This document shows, one piece after another, positions 49,486-58,123 of a DNA stretch of 64,000 bases. The translations under genes were made by a program, and so were the position numbers. The notes beneath the pieces are model-generated. The model did no database searches. It had not been told where the DNA came from and saw only the letters and a list, made by a program, of their open reading frames with translations. This DNA is from Fibrobacter sp. UBA7003 (lineage in GTDB: Bacteria; Fibrobacterota; Fibrobacteria; Fibrobacterales; Fibrobacteraceae), in NCBI GenBank assembly GCA_002449765.1, contig DJXN01000012.1, positions 124,001-188,000 on the forward strand. Reading direction: 5' to 3'. Each line of letters begins with the position of its first letter. Position 1 is the stretch's first letter.

Positions 49486-50402
49486 CAAAAATCTATATCT
49501 TTTACGAATCTAGCAATTTCGGTCTTCTCCAAGGGATGCGCTTCGGAATAGAAATCCTTCCAGCGCACGAAAAGGCCGTTGCGACGGACCGAAAGGAAAA
49601 ACGTCGAGCTGTCCCTAGGCGCAAGCCTCCCGACCGTAGTTGCGACATCGACGGAATCTCCGACCTTGAGCGAATCAGAAACTTTCGACGGATACAGCCC
49701 GGACATCTTTGAGACAACGTTGTTCCCATGGTCAAGTTCGATGAAGTTGCCCATGGAATCCTTCCCCGCGGCAAGCACAATGCCAGGCAAAATTGGATGC
49801 ACCGGCGCTTCGCCAATCCCGAGGAGAGCATCCATCGCCAGAAGCGATTCCTGGCCCTCGAAGTCAAAGTCTTCCGTAATCGGAAGCGCAGACCAATCCA
49901 GCGGCTGCTTGGGGCAAAGCCCCGGGAACCGGCATCCGTCATCCATGTTCACCCAATAAAACGAGGAATCCGCCCCGAGAACATGGAGGTAGGTAGACAC
50001 CACAGAATCTTCCACCTGGACAAGAGTCGCCTCCGAGAAATTATCACGGGGAGCCACCCAGTGCAAGCGCGGACGCGAAGACCTGGTCGTCTGCGAAAGG
50101 TAGCGCAAAAAACTGTTGGGCAGGTAGAATATGGAATCGGAGAGCACCCAGGAGCACTGGCCAAGACCGTTCTTGAGTTCGAAAGCCCTGCCATGCAATT
50201 CCTTGCACCGCGAATCCCAGGTCACCTCTGCCGTTTCGGAATTCCCGGGTAGCGGGAGGAGGTTCACCACCTTCTCGGCAATTCCCAGCTTGATGAAGAG
50301 GAACAGGAGGATGCCAAACAAGAGCAGCCGTACAACGGGGATGTTACGGCGGCGTGACTTGTACTTTTTCTTGCAGTGATGCTCCGAGAAGCCTTCCGAC
50401 AT
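49485..50402 (-). CDS. Membrane-anchored degenerate LytM/M23-like protein
   Basis: 305 aa. A basic cytoplasmic start (CKKKYKSRRRN) is followed by a single transmembrane segment (about 23-40), a periplasmic region (about 50-195) with three cysteines, and a LytM-like beta fold (about 200-285; PILPGIVLAAGKD, NFIELDHGNN, LKVGDSV). The zinc ligands of active M23 peptidases, notably the HxH pair, are missing, so it is probably a non-catalytic regulator in the manner of EnvC or NlpD (inference). Eight bases separate it from the STAS gene; its stop overlaps the lipoprotein start. Confidence 0.75.
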   Translation of the reverse strand: MSEGFSEHHCKKKYKSRRRNIPVVRLLLFGILLFLFIKLGIAEKVVNLLPLPGNSETAEVTWDSRCKELHGRAFELKNGLGQCSWVLSDSIFYLPNSFLRYLSQTTRSSRPRLHWVAPRDNFSEATLVQVEDSVVSTYLHVLGADSSFYWVNMDDGCRFPGLCPKQPLDWSALPITEDFDFEGQESLLAMDALLGIGEAPVHPILPGIVLAAGKDSMGNFIELDHGNNVVSKMSGLYPSKVSDSLKVGDSVDVATTVGRLAPRDSSTFFLSVRRNGLFVRWKDFYSEAHPLEKTEIARFVKDIDF

Positions 50403-50410
50403 CGGTCAAA

Positions 50411-51064
50411 TCACATCAGGAAGTAGGCGACGGCGCCACCGAGCACCAGGAGTATCAGAATGATGAAGAAGACCGTCTTGCCCGACGAAGATTCTTCCTC
50501 GAACGGCATGTTCATGCCCTTGGCGGCTAGTTTCTTCTCGTCCTTGACGACCGCGTTGAAACTCTTGGTAAAGCGACGGTTGTGACCAGTGCGGCGTTCT
50601 GCACGGGGCTGTTCGGCATCCAAGGCCGAATGGACATTCTGGGACGCGACCGGCGCGACTTCCGGTTCCGGAACCGGCGATGCAGGAGGAAGCGGTTCTG
50701 CCGGGCCATGGCTATGCAGCGAGAAAGACATCATCTCCGCTTCGGCCGCGAACACCTTGAGCGAGCGGTCGAGGCCAGCCTTCTTGAGGCCGTCCGCTAT
50801 CGTCGCGCTGTTGCTCAGGAGAGCGAGCATGCCCCCCTTTCCCGAAAGTTCACCCTGGAACTGGACAAACGCATTATAGGCATCGCTATAGACAAAATCG
50901 AGACCCGTCAGGTCAACGGCGACAAACTTGTCGTCGGGGTTGTCATCGATCAGCTTCCGGGCATCCTTCTTGAACTGCTCCGCATCGAACGCCCCGATAG
51001 GGTTCAGGGGTGCAGACAACAAGTCAAAAATGCCGACTTCGCGATAGTTCTTTAATTCCGTCAT
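50411..51064 (-). CDS. STAS-domain protein with C-terminal membrane anchor
   Basis: 217 aa. A STAS domain (about 5-115) has the central LTGLDFVYSDAYNAF block, with Ser60 where SpoIIAA-like antagonists are phosphorylated. A Pro/Glu-rich linker (about 120-150), a basic segment (RRTGHNRRFTK) and a C-terminal transmembrane helix (about 196-216) follow, with only one residue after it. STAS proteins are usually soluble anti-sigma antagonists or transporter parts, so a tail anchor is unusual. A TATATTTC box ends six bases before the ATG. It heads an operon with LytM-like, lipoprotein and Nudix genes. Confidence 0.8.
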   Translation of the reverse strand: MTELKNYREVGIFDLLSAPLNPIGAFDAEQFKKDARKLIDDNPDDKFVAVDLTGLDFVYSDAYNAFVQFQGELSGKGGMLALLSNSATIADGLKKAGLDRSLKVFAAEAEMMSFSLHSHGPAEPLPPASPVPEPEVAPVASQNVHSALDAEQPRAERRTGHNRRFTKSFNAVVKDEKKLAAKGMNMPFEEESSSGKTVFFIILILLVLGGAVAYFLM

Positions 51065-51070
51065 ACGATT

Positions 51071-51078
51071 GAAATATA
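51071..51078 (-). promoter_or_regulatory. Promoter-like TATATT box just upstream of the STAS gene
   Basis: On the minus strand TATATTTC, six nt, ATG 51064. One of the best examples of the short-leader arrangement, at the head of a four-gene operon. Confidence 0.42.
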
Positions 51079-51141
51079 GACTAATTTTTTCGTAATGTGA
51101 CGGATATCGCCAATAAAATGCAAAAAAAGTTAATTTTCGCC

Positions 51142-52404
51142 CTATTCTTCCCAGTAGGTTCCGCCGGCGGGACGCTCTTCGAGCACCTCTTCCGACGCAT
51201 CCTCGACCACCGGAGCCGCCGGGGCGGCCTCAGACTGGGCCTGTTCTGCAGCAGGAGCCTCCGGGGCCGATTCCTCGGGATGGGGTTCCTCTTCTAGCAG
51301 GGAGCCCTTGTATTTGGACGGGCCGCGATCGCGTTTCGGTTCCGGACGGGGAGCGCGGGCGAACAGGTAAGGGCTCACGCTGATGCTCACGCGGTGAACA
51401 GGCGAAAACACCGGGTGCGATTCGAAGGCGTAGTCAACCTTCAGGAACTTCGCAATGACAAGTCCGGCACCCGCAGTAAAGCTTTTGAAGGTGGTGAAGC
51501 TCGAAAGCCCCGCACGGACGCTGAGCCCGAAATCGAAGGCGAACTCGATGCCGCCCCGGCCGCCCGAAAGCCAGTCGAGCGGGCTTTCCCAGATGGGGCC
51601 CCCCACTTCCTCGTCGGTTTCAAAATCTAGCGCTCGGGCTTCGTGATGGAAGAGCCCGGCCCCCTGCCAGTAGAAATTCAACTTGCCGTAAAGGTAGGCC
51701 ACCGGCAAGCTGTAGCTTACCGCCAGATAGACTTCGGGAGCAGAATACTCGAACTCCCCCGATTCCCATGTTGTCGCAGAAGAAGTCCAGCCCTTCAACA
51801 TCGCCGACACGAAAAGGCTGTCGACAGCCCGGAAGCGGAGTCCGGCATCGCCCCGGAAGCCAAAGCCCGTCTGGTCCATATCGCGATACAGTAGGTGGAA
51901 GCCCACGCCCAAGTCCAGCCGATCGGTGAGGCGTCGGCCCCACGAAACAGAAAACACCCAGTCGGCAATCGAAAGCGTCTTGTAGTCGCTACCTTCGGGG
52001 AGCGGTTCGCCCTCGCGGATATAGGGAATGTCATCTGCAGCGAATCGCGAAAAGGACACGCCAATGCCCTGGCCCTCGGACAGCGGAATCGCCGCTGATG
52101 CAAAATCGAACTTGGTATCTTCGTAGTATTCCGTATGCGAGAAAGACGCCCAGGCGTAGTTCACGTTTGCGAGCTGGTACGGGTTGGCCGTGAGCCCCAG
52201 GTAATCCCCGTCAACAGCCATCGTCGCAGAACCAAGGGCTGCAGAACGGGCTCCCGGTTCCATGTCAAGCGTCGCATTCGCCCCCACCACGCGGTCGGCA
52301 GCAGAGGACACACCCGCAAGCAGCAGGGTCGCAGCCAAAGCGACCACCGCCCATCGGCGGCAGTCCACAAGCGTCGGTGTGTCAAGTTTGCACGCGAAAT
52401 TCAT
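51142..52404 (-). CDS. PorV/PorQ-family (UPF0164-like) outer-membrane protein
   Basis: 420 aa. A signal peptide (about 20-36, ending SSAA) is followed by the family-type start GARSAALGSATMAVDGDYLGL (split here as GARSAALG then DGDYLGLTANPYQLA), which matches the ARALGMGGAfvA...NPAgLA pattern of PorV-like barrels. Later strands (GIGVSFSRFA, LDLGVGFHLLYRD) and a disordered Pro/Ala/Glu tail (about 350-420) follow. PorV shuttles type IX secretion substrates to the outer-membrane attachment complex. The Glu/Pro tail is unusual. The STAS operon follows after 77 nt. Confidence 0.78.
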   Translation of the reverse strand: MNFACKLDTPTLVDCRRWAVVALAATLLLAGVSSAADRVVGANATLDMEPGARSAALGSATMAVDGDYLGLTANPYQLANVNYAWASFSHTEYYEDTKFDFASAAIPLSEGQGIGVSFSRFAADDIPYIREGEPLPEGSDYKTLSIADWVFSVSWGRRLTDRLDLGVGFHLLYRDMDQTGFGFRGDAGLRFRAVDSLFVSAMLKGWTSSATTWESGEFEYSAPEVYLAVSYSLPVAYLYGKLNFYWQGAGLFHHEARALDFETDEEVGGPIWESPLDWLSGGRGGIEFAFDFGLSVRAGLSSFTTFKSFTAGAGLVIAKFLKVDYAFESHPVFSPVHRVSISVSPYLFARAPRPEPKRDRGPSKYKGSLLEEEPHPEESAPEAPAAEQAQSEAAPAAPVVEDASEEVLEERPAGGTYWEE

Positions 52405-52492
52405 ACCTTACCCTCTAAAATAGATTTTTCGCAAGGGCGTGACCAACAAGGAGCCCCTTTATTATGGTCTTTTGTTTGTTAAATTATGCGGC

Positions 52493-53425
52493 ATGAACCT
52501 TCCGGAACACATCGAGCAATTCTTGCAGTATATTGCGGAGCGGCGACGTTTTTCACCCCGCACGGTAGACACCTACAAGAAGTCGCTCACGAAGTTCCTC
52601 GAGCACCTGGGCTGCACGCCCATACCCGCGGGCAAAGCGGGCGTCGAGAATGTGCCCGCGCTTTCGGCATTTTCCGAGATGAACGTGAAGGGTTTCGTGT
52701 GGGATCTGAAGATGAAGCAGAAACTGGCGCCCACGAGCATCTGCGAGCACCTTGCCGCATTAAAAAGCTTCGGCAAGTACCTAGTGCGTTCGAAGATACT
52801 GGAGACAAATCCCGCCGAAGCAGTCCCTATGCCCAAGCGGCCCAAGCGGCTCGTGAACGTGCTCGGGCAAAAAGACCTCGCGCCCGAAAAATTCCCAGAA
52901 CTGCCGGACCCTCCGACGCTACAGCAGGTACGGGCACGCATATTGCTCGAACTCATCTACGGTTCGGGGCTCCGCATCTCCGAATGCCAGAGCCTCACGT
53001 GGGACCGCATCGACGTGAATGCGAAACTCGTACGCGTTCTTGGCAAGGGAAACAAGGAGCGCATCGTGCCCTTGACCGAAAGCTTCATCGAGCGCATCGC
53101 GAACTTCAAGCAGATGGAGGCGGAAGCGGGTCACCTACCTACAGCAACAGGCTACGTATTCTTGAGCGAAGACGGCAAGCCGTTCGGACTGCGCACGCTC
53201 AGGAACGACATCCACGACCTGCTGCGCGACATCGGCTGGGAGGGGAAAGCGAGTCCGCACGTATTGCGTCACAGTTTCGCCACGCACCTGCTCGAAAACG
53301 GCGCCGAAATCATGAGCGTGAAGGAGATGCTCGGACATTCGAACATCTCTACTACTCAAGTCTATACTCACGTGAATGCAGAACGCCTGCGCACCGCCTT
53401 CAAAAAAACACACCCGCGCGCATAG
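52493..53425 (+). CDS. Tyrosine recombinase XerC/XerD
   Basis: 310 aa from ATG 52493 (MNLPEHIEQF), the usual length. An N-terminal SAM-like core-binding domain (about 1-110) precedes the catalytic domain with R161 (GSGLRISE), K185 (LGKGNKER), H256 and R259 (PHVLRHSF), H282 (LGHSNI) and nucleophile Y291 (TQVYTHV). It resolves chromosome dimers at dif. I cannot distinguish XerC from XerD on sequence alone. The gene is monocistronic with a terminator at 53457-53487. Confidence 0.94.
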   Translation: MNLPEHIEQFLQYIAERRRFSPRTVDTYKKSLTKFLEHLGCTPIPAGKAGVENVPALSAFSEMNVKGFVWDLKMKQKLAPTSICEHLAALKSFGKYLVRSKILETNPAEAVPMPKRPKRLVNVLGQKDLAPEKFPELPDPPTLQQVRARILLELIYGSGLRISECQSLTWDRIDVNAKLVRVLGKGNKERIVPLTESFIERIANFKQMEAEAGHLPTATGYVFLSEDGKPFGLRTLRNDIHDLLRDIGWEGKASPHVLRHSFATHLLENGAEIMSVKEMLGHSNISTTQVYTHVNAERLRTAFKKTHPRA

Positions 53426-53456
53426 TACCCGCGAGCATAACGCTCATAAAAAAAAT

Positions 53457-53487
53457 CCCGCAGGCAAATTCCCGCGGGCTTATTTTT
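53457..53487. terminator. Probable terminator between xer and the convergent barrel gene
   Basis: CCCGC (53457-53461) pairs with GCGGG (53474-53478), followed on the plus strand by CTTATTTTTTT. On the minus strand it is followed by ATTTTTTTT, so it may serve both converging genes. Confidence 0.75.
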
Positions 53488-54627
53488 TTAGAAGAAACTT
53501 CCCTTTATGCCGACAGCGATGGTCCACTGCTGCAGAATGTCGCCCCAGTCGGGCGCATTCCATTCGCGCATCGGGGATTCATCGTATTCATCGCTCGGGT
53601 CAGCCGCATTCGCCTTGTCGTGTATGGGCACGGAGAGTGCGAGGAACACCGGGAAGTCCGCATTCGAGAACTCGATACCATAGGCAAGCGCCACAGACCA
53701 CGCCTGATGATCGGGGTCGGGACGCGGGTCATACGTGCCCGCCTTCTCGGAACTAATCCATGCAACGCCCAGCGGTACAGACAAGTTAACACCCAGGCTC
53801 TGCACGATTCCTGCACGCCCGCGGTAACCGTAAGCCACCGATGCGCCCACAGAAGGCGGAGTGAAGGCACCGAGGTCGTTTTCGCCATAGGGCTTGAAGC
53901 GGTACTCGAAGCGGTCGCCATCGTGCTCGATGTTTTTCCAGTAGCTGTCGTTGAACTCGTTCTCGCCCGAAATCAGATGCATCGCGAACGGGTACGTGAA
54001 CGTAAGCCCGTAAAGCCAGATTCCCTTGTCGGTATCGCGGCTGTAGTCCCAGCCGAGCGTGAGCGAATACAGGCCCGAGCCCTTCTGGAAACTTGCAGGC
54101 AAGATTTCTTCGGAAGCATCCGTACCGCGCTTGATATCGTACTGGCCGGTAGGAATCGTGAGCGATGCAGAAAGCGATGCCGCTCCCCCGCTACCAATCG
54201 TCTTGCTAAAGTCAAACGAGATATCGCCAAGCCCGCCGGTACTGCGGTCGGTCGGAGCCTGGTTACTGCGGTACTGGACTTCGCCCTGGTGCGAGACGAG
54301 CGGGACAGAAACGCCGAGTTTTGTAGACCACGTGGGCTTTATCGAAAAATGCGGGGTGAGCGTAAGGCCCGAGAAATTCTGGCCGACGCTGTACTTGGTA
54401 AACACTTCCGTTTCGAGGTAGCCGCCCGAAACGCCCTGACCGATCCACTTGATGCCATCGCTCGCACCTCCACCGGAACCGCCGGCACCGCACCCGCCAA
54501 TGGATTCCCAGGGGGTAGCGGGTTCGACCGGAGCGTTGTATGCCGCAAGGAACGCGCAGATAGCGACAGCCGCGAGAGATGCGACCGCACCGAATTTTTT
54601 GCCAGACTTGAGTAAGGATTTCTTCAT
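53488..54627 (-). CDS. Outer-membrane barrel protein paired with upstream lipoprotein
   Basis: 379 aa from ATG 54627, with GTGAGG upstream. A signal peptide (about 10-30) precedes a Gly-rich segment (GGCGAGGSGGGASDG, about 45-60) and a barrel-like region (about 70-379) with strands such as TLTPHFSIKPTWSTKLG and LSASLTIPTGQYD, ending GIKGSFF. It resembles channel-forming proteins of the phenol-degradation MetA type, but I would not assign that function. It follows a lipoprotein gene by 8 nt, forming one of the repeated lipoprotein-barrel units. Confidence 0.8.
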   Translation of the reverse strand: MKKSLLKSGKKFGAVASLAAVAICAFLAAYNAPVEPATPWESIGGCGAGGSGGGASDGIKWIGQGVSGGYLETEVFTKYSVGQNFSGLTLTPHFSIKPTWSTKLGVSVPLVSHQGEVQYRSNQAPTDRSTGGLGDISFDFSKTIGSGGAASLSASLTIPTGQYDIKRGTDASEEILPASFQKGSGLYSLTLGWDYSRDTDKGIWLYGLTFTYPFAMHLISGENEFNDSYWKNIEHDGDRFEYRFKPYGENDLGAFTPPSVGASVAYGYRGRAGIVQSLGVNLSVPLGVAWISSEKAGTYDPRPDPDHQAWSVALAYGIEFSNADFPVFLALSVPIHDKANAADPSDEYDESPMREWNAPDWGDILQQWTIAVGIKGSFF

Positions 54628-54635
54628 TGCGTACC

Positions 54636-55805
54636 TCACGGAAGTTCCAGCAAATAGCCGTAGTTTGTACCGGTGGCAAGGAACCTGCCATCGGGAGAGC
54701 GCCCGCCAATCATGGGAATGGAGGCGATTTCACGAACATCTCCGACCCACTCTACCGCAAGGTCGCTCGGGGCACCCGCATTCAGGCGAACTTCGCGCAT
54801 CACCGTGCGACCCACGGAACCGTCCTGCACGGATTCCTGCGTGAGGTCGTTCTTGTTGAGCATCTGCGAGCCCTGCGGGAATTCCGTCCACATCACAAAA
54901 AGTCTGCCGTTATAGGCAAACCAGTGCGGTTGTGCGGGTTCCGAAAGCGAGTTCTGCCCGCGTTCGATTTTCACCGGCGAAGAGTTTGCGGAAAGTTCCT
55001 GGATGTAGGCTTCCCACGTCGTCGGATTCTCGAGCACGTTATAGACAATGAAGTTTCCGTCCGGCGAAATCATCGGAGCGTCAATGCTCCAGCCGGACTT
55101 GCCGGAAGGCCTTGCAAGCGTCTTCGCCTTATCAAGCCCGCCGTTCGCAAAATCGACAAACACAATCTTGTCATCGCCGTCCACGTAGGTCAGGCGCACC
55201 TTGTCGGTGCCAAAGAAGCCTTCCACCGTAGAATCCGCGGCATCCTCATCAACGGAGGCATCCGGCGAAACCCACAGGTGCGGAGACGCCGTCTCGATAA
55301 TATTCTTGTCGTAGAACCAGAACCGCTTGCTATCCGACATGCGCACGGCAAAAATACCGTAGTCCAGATTCTCGCAGGCCTTCTTCCCGTCCAGATCGTA
55401 GGCGCGGAGCGCAACGGCATAGTCGGCGTGCGTACTCCATTCCGGATCCTGGAACTGGCATTCGCCCGCAGCCGTATCGCGCATCATGTACCAGAGCACC
55501 TTGCCCGATGTATCGGAAATAGTCAGACGGTCGTGCTGGATTACCCCGCTTGTCGTAAAGTCCGAATCCGGCGGAGTCACCTTGAGCGTACCGCCAAAGT
55601 TCAGCCAGAGCATCGCAGCCGGATAGTTTACCGTATCCTGGGATACGGAGGGGTTACAAATCTGCTTCTGCGTGTTCACCGGGAAGACCGTCCCGATATC
55701 GGACTTGCCACTGGACGCGGACTCGACCGATTCGGCCTCGAAAGGTTCCGGCGAGTAGCACGCGACAAGCAGCGCGGGCAGGAGTAATCCAAATAACTTT
55801 TTCAT
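54636..55805 (-). CDS. Lipoprotein with beta-propeller-like (TolB-type) repeats
   Basis: 389 aa from ATG 55805. A lipoprotein signal peptide with lipobox LVAC precedes a repeated beta architecture with motifs such as DAPMISPDGNFIVYN, SPDGRFLATGTN and VRLTYVDGDDKIVF, as in TolB/WD40-like propellers. Several cysteine pairs are present. No enzyme motif. It is probably a surface or periplasmic recognition protein partnered with the barrel encoded 8 nt downstream. Propeller fold is inference from spacing. Confidence 0.75.
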   Translation of the reverse strand: MKKLFGLLLPALLVACYSPEPFEAESVESASSGKSDIGTVFPVNTQKQICNPSVSQDTVNYPAAMLWLNFGGTLKVTPPDSDFTTSGVIQHDRLTISDTSGKVLWYMMRDTAAGECQFQDPEWSTHADYAVALRAYDLDGKKACENLDYGIFAVRMSDSKRFWFYDKNIIETASPHLWVSPDASVDEDAADSTVEGFFGTDKVRLTYVDGDDKIVFVDFANGGLDKAKTLARPSGKSGWSIDAPMISPDGNFIVYNVLENPTTWEAYIQELSANSSPVKIERGQNSLSEPAQPHWFAYNGRLFVMWTEFPQGSQMLNKNDLTQESVQDGSVGRTVMREVRLNAGAPSDLAVEWVGDVREIASIPMIGGRSPDGRFLATGTNYGYLLELP

Positions 55806-55832
55806 CAAAACTCTTTCCCCACCCCAAAAAAT

Positions 55833-57017
55833 TTACAGCGAGACCTTCACCTTTTCGCGCATGGCCATGACCTGCGCCTTGGCTTCTTCTACGGAATCGC
55901 GGCGAGCAAGCAACACGCCCAGGCGGCGGTGGCCCTTGAGTTCGGGCTTGCCGAACAGGCGAAGCGCAGTGTCAGGTTCTGCAAGCACATCTTCCAGGCC
56001 GCCGAACTTCACGTGGTCGGAATTGCCGTCCACCACAATAGCCTTCGAAGCGCTCGGGCCGTGGAAAGCGATGTTCGGGATAGGCAGGCCCAAGATAGCG
56101 CGGGCGTGCAGCGCAAATTCAGACAAATCCTGCGAAATCAATGTCACCATGCCGGTATCGTGCGGGCGCGGGGAAACTTCGCTGAAGAGCACCTGGTCCT
56201 TGCATACGAACAGTTCCACACCAAAAATGCCGCGGCCACCGAGAGCGTCGGTAATCTTCTTCGCGATGTCCTTCGCCTGTTCCAGGAGTTCGGGCTTCAT
56301 CGGCTGGGGCTGCCAGGATTCCTGGTAGTCGCCGCCCACCTGATGGTGACCCACCGGTTCAAGGAAGCTGGTTCCGCCCACATGGCGAACCGTAAGCAAT
56401 GTAATCTCGTAATCGAACGGCACGAAACCTTCGACAATCACGCGGCTGGCATGGCCGGTGCGGCCCTCGTGCTGGGAAATGTCCCACGACTTCTGCACGT
56501 CGGCCTCGGTCTTGATGACGCTCTGGCCATGGCCCGAGGAACTCATCACCGGCTTCACCACGCACGGGATGCCGATCTCGGCGACGGCCTTCTGGAAATC
56601 CTCGAAATTGTCGGCAAAGCGGTACGGGCTCGTCTTGAGGCCCAGTTCCTCAGCGGCAAGGCGGCGGATGCCCTCGCGGTTCATCGTGAGCTTGGTGGCC
56701 TTCGCGGTCGGGATGACGTTGAAGCCTTCCTTCTCGAGTTCCACGAGCGTGTCGGTCGCAATCGCCTCGACCTCGGGAACGATGTAGTCGGGCTTCTCCA
56801 GTTCGATCACGCGGCGGAGTTCGGCTCCGTCGAGCATGTTGATGACGTGGCTACGGTGGGCCACCTGCATGCCCGGGGCGTTGGCATAACGGTCCACGGC
56901 GATGACCTCGACGCCGAGACGCATCATCTCGATGATGACTTCCTTGCCGAGTTCGCCCGCTCCGCAAAACAGCACCTTCGTGGCGCTAGAACTTAGAGGT
57001 GTACCGATTTCTGCCAT
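55833..57017 (-). CDS. purT: Phosphoribosylglycinamide formyltransferase 2 (formate-dependent)
   Basis: 394 aa, normal length. An ATP-grasp enzyme that formylates GAR with formate and ATP in purine synthesis. The N-terminal block [51 protein letters not shown], the [14 protein letters not shown] glycine loop and the metal-binding [23 protein letters not shown] region (given in parts here) are typical of PurT. AAGGAG precedes ATG 57017 with a TATATT box upstream. It uses formate, which fits a fermentative lifestyle. It is followed by the lipoprotein/barrel pair at 25 nt. Confidence 0.95.
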   Translation of the reverse strand: MAEIGTPLSSSATKVLFCGAGELGKEVIIEMMRLGVEVIAVDRYANAPGMQVAHRSHVINMLDGAELRRVIELEKPDYIVPEVEAIATDTLVELEKEGFNVIPTAKATKLTMNREGIRRLAAEELGLKTSPYRFADNFEDFQKAVAEIGIPCVVKPVMSSSGHGQSVIKTEADVQKSWDISQHEGRTGHASRVIVEGFVPFDYEITLLTVRHVGGTSFLEPVGHHQVGGDYQESWQPQPMKPELLEQAKDIAKKITDALGGRGIFGVELFVCKDQVLFSEVSPRPHDTGMVTLISQDLSEFALHARAILGLPIPNIAFHGPSASKAIVVDGNSDHVKFGGLEDVLAEPDTALRLFGKPELKGHRRLGVLLARRDSVEEAKAQVMAMREKVKVSL

Positions 57018-57053
57018 AAAAAACTCCTTGGTTTAGGAATAATATAGATATAG

Positions 57054-58094
57054 TTAGTCCTTGATGCAACGGACTGATAAACTGAAGTTCTCGTCAGTGA
57101 AGCTGAGGGTCGCACCGATCGCATTCAAGTACCAGTAGTCAGCGGAATAGTTATCATACTCAGTAAACTCAGCGGCACTCCAGAAGCGGGCGTACCCGCC
57201 GACATCGTAGAAAGCGCTACGCATGTAGCCGCCGGCAGGAAGCGCGGAAAACCCGTACGCATCGGTTGCATCAGGCCAATTGTCAAAGCCCTTCGCCTGC
57301 ATGGCATTCGACGATTTGCCCATCACGCTATACAGCGTTCTCCATTCCGTAGAATCCGGGATATGCCAACCTTCCGGGCAAATACCACGCGCAGGAGTCT
57401 TTATGGTACATTCTACATCATAGCCACAACCCTTGGCATTATCCGAAAATACAGCTGCACTGTCCATGGCATCGGCCCAGGTGTAATAACGGCCGTACTT
57501 GGCACAGGAATCCATGTAGCAAAGGCTATTCGCCGTTTCGTAATTGAGGTTTTCCGCCATCCATGTCTTGGTCCCGATGGTCACCTTCTTGTATATCTGC
57601 TTGTCACGAGCATCTATGAAAAAGTTCTCGGCCCCTTCGATGCTCTTGCCGTCTTGACCATCTTTACCATCGTTGCCGTCTTCGCCCTTGTCGCCTTGTT
57701 CTCCTTTTTCGCCGTTCAGCACAACGCCGACGGAATCTCCGCCACAGATGACCTTGAAACCGCTGCTATCGGGCAAGGACTCCATTGTGCAAGAAGTACC
57801 AGCTTCACCAGAATCACCTGGAGCGCCCTTATCACCCTTGTCGCCTTTCTCGCCGTCCTTGCCATTGAACGTAACCCATTCGTTGTCGACACAGGCGTAG
57901 GCTGCGGCAGAATCCAGCGCATAAACCATCGTGCCTTCGTTTTCCGTGGTGCACTCGGGCAACTTCTCGCCCTCTTCGACAATCTTCATGCCGGTCTCGT
58001 GGACTTCGGTCACTTCGGTGACTTCATCGCCGCAGGCTACAAGGAGCGTGGCTGTTAACGCCACAATTCGGGTTAAAGAGTGTTTCAGGGACAT
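57054..58094 (-). CDS. FISUMP lipoprotein with collagen-like Gly-X-Y region
   Basis: 346 aa. A lipoprotein signal peptide with lipobox LVAC (Cys21) is followed by a threonine/glutamate segment, a first collagen-like run GKDGEKGDKGDKGAPGD (about 77-95), a short cysteine-bearing beta region, a second collagen-like run GEKGEQGDKGEDGND (about 130-150), and a FISUMP domain (about 160-346; WMAENLNYET, GICPEGWHIPDSTEW, FWSAAEF, SVRCIKD). The Gly-X-Y repeats predict trimerisation into a stalk, projecting the FISUMP head from the surface. It follows the large barrel gene after 29 nt. Confidence 0.9.
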   Translation of the reverse strand: MSLKHSLTRIVALTATLLVACGDEVTEVTEVHETGMKIVEEGEKLPECTTENEGTMVYALDSAAAYACVDNEWVTFNGKDGEKGDKGDKGAPGDSGEAGTSCTMESLPDSSGFKVICGGDSVGVVLNGEKGEQGDKGEDGNDGKDGQDGKSIEGAENFFIDARDKQIYKKVTIGTKTWMAENLNYETANSLCYMDSCAKYGRYYTWADAMDSAAVFSDNAKGCGYDVECTIKTPARGICPEGWHIPDSTEWRTLYSVMGKSSNAMQAKGFDNWPDATDAYGFSALPAGGYMRSAFYDVGGYARFWSAAEFTEYDNYSADYWYLNAIGATLSFTDENFSLSVRCIKD

Positions 58095-58123
58095 GGGTGC
58101 TCCTTTGAAGGGGTTAGCTTCTT

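Noticed and set aside
52486..54615. 709-codon plus-strand open frame
   Set aside because: Overlaps xer in another frame and the antisense of the barrel gene; Arg/Ala-rich and domain-free, hence a shadow.
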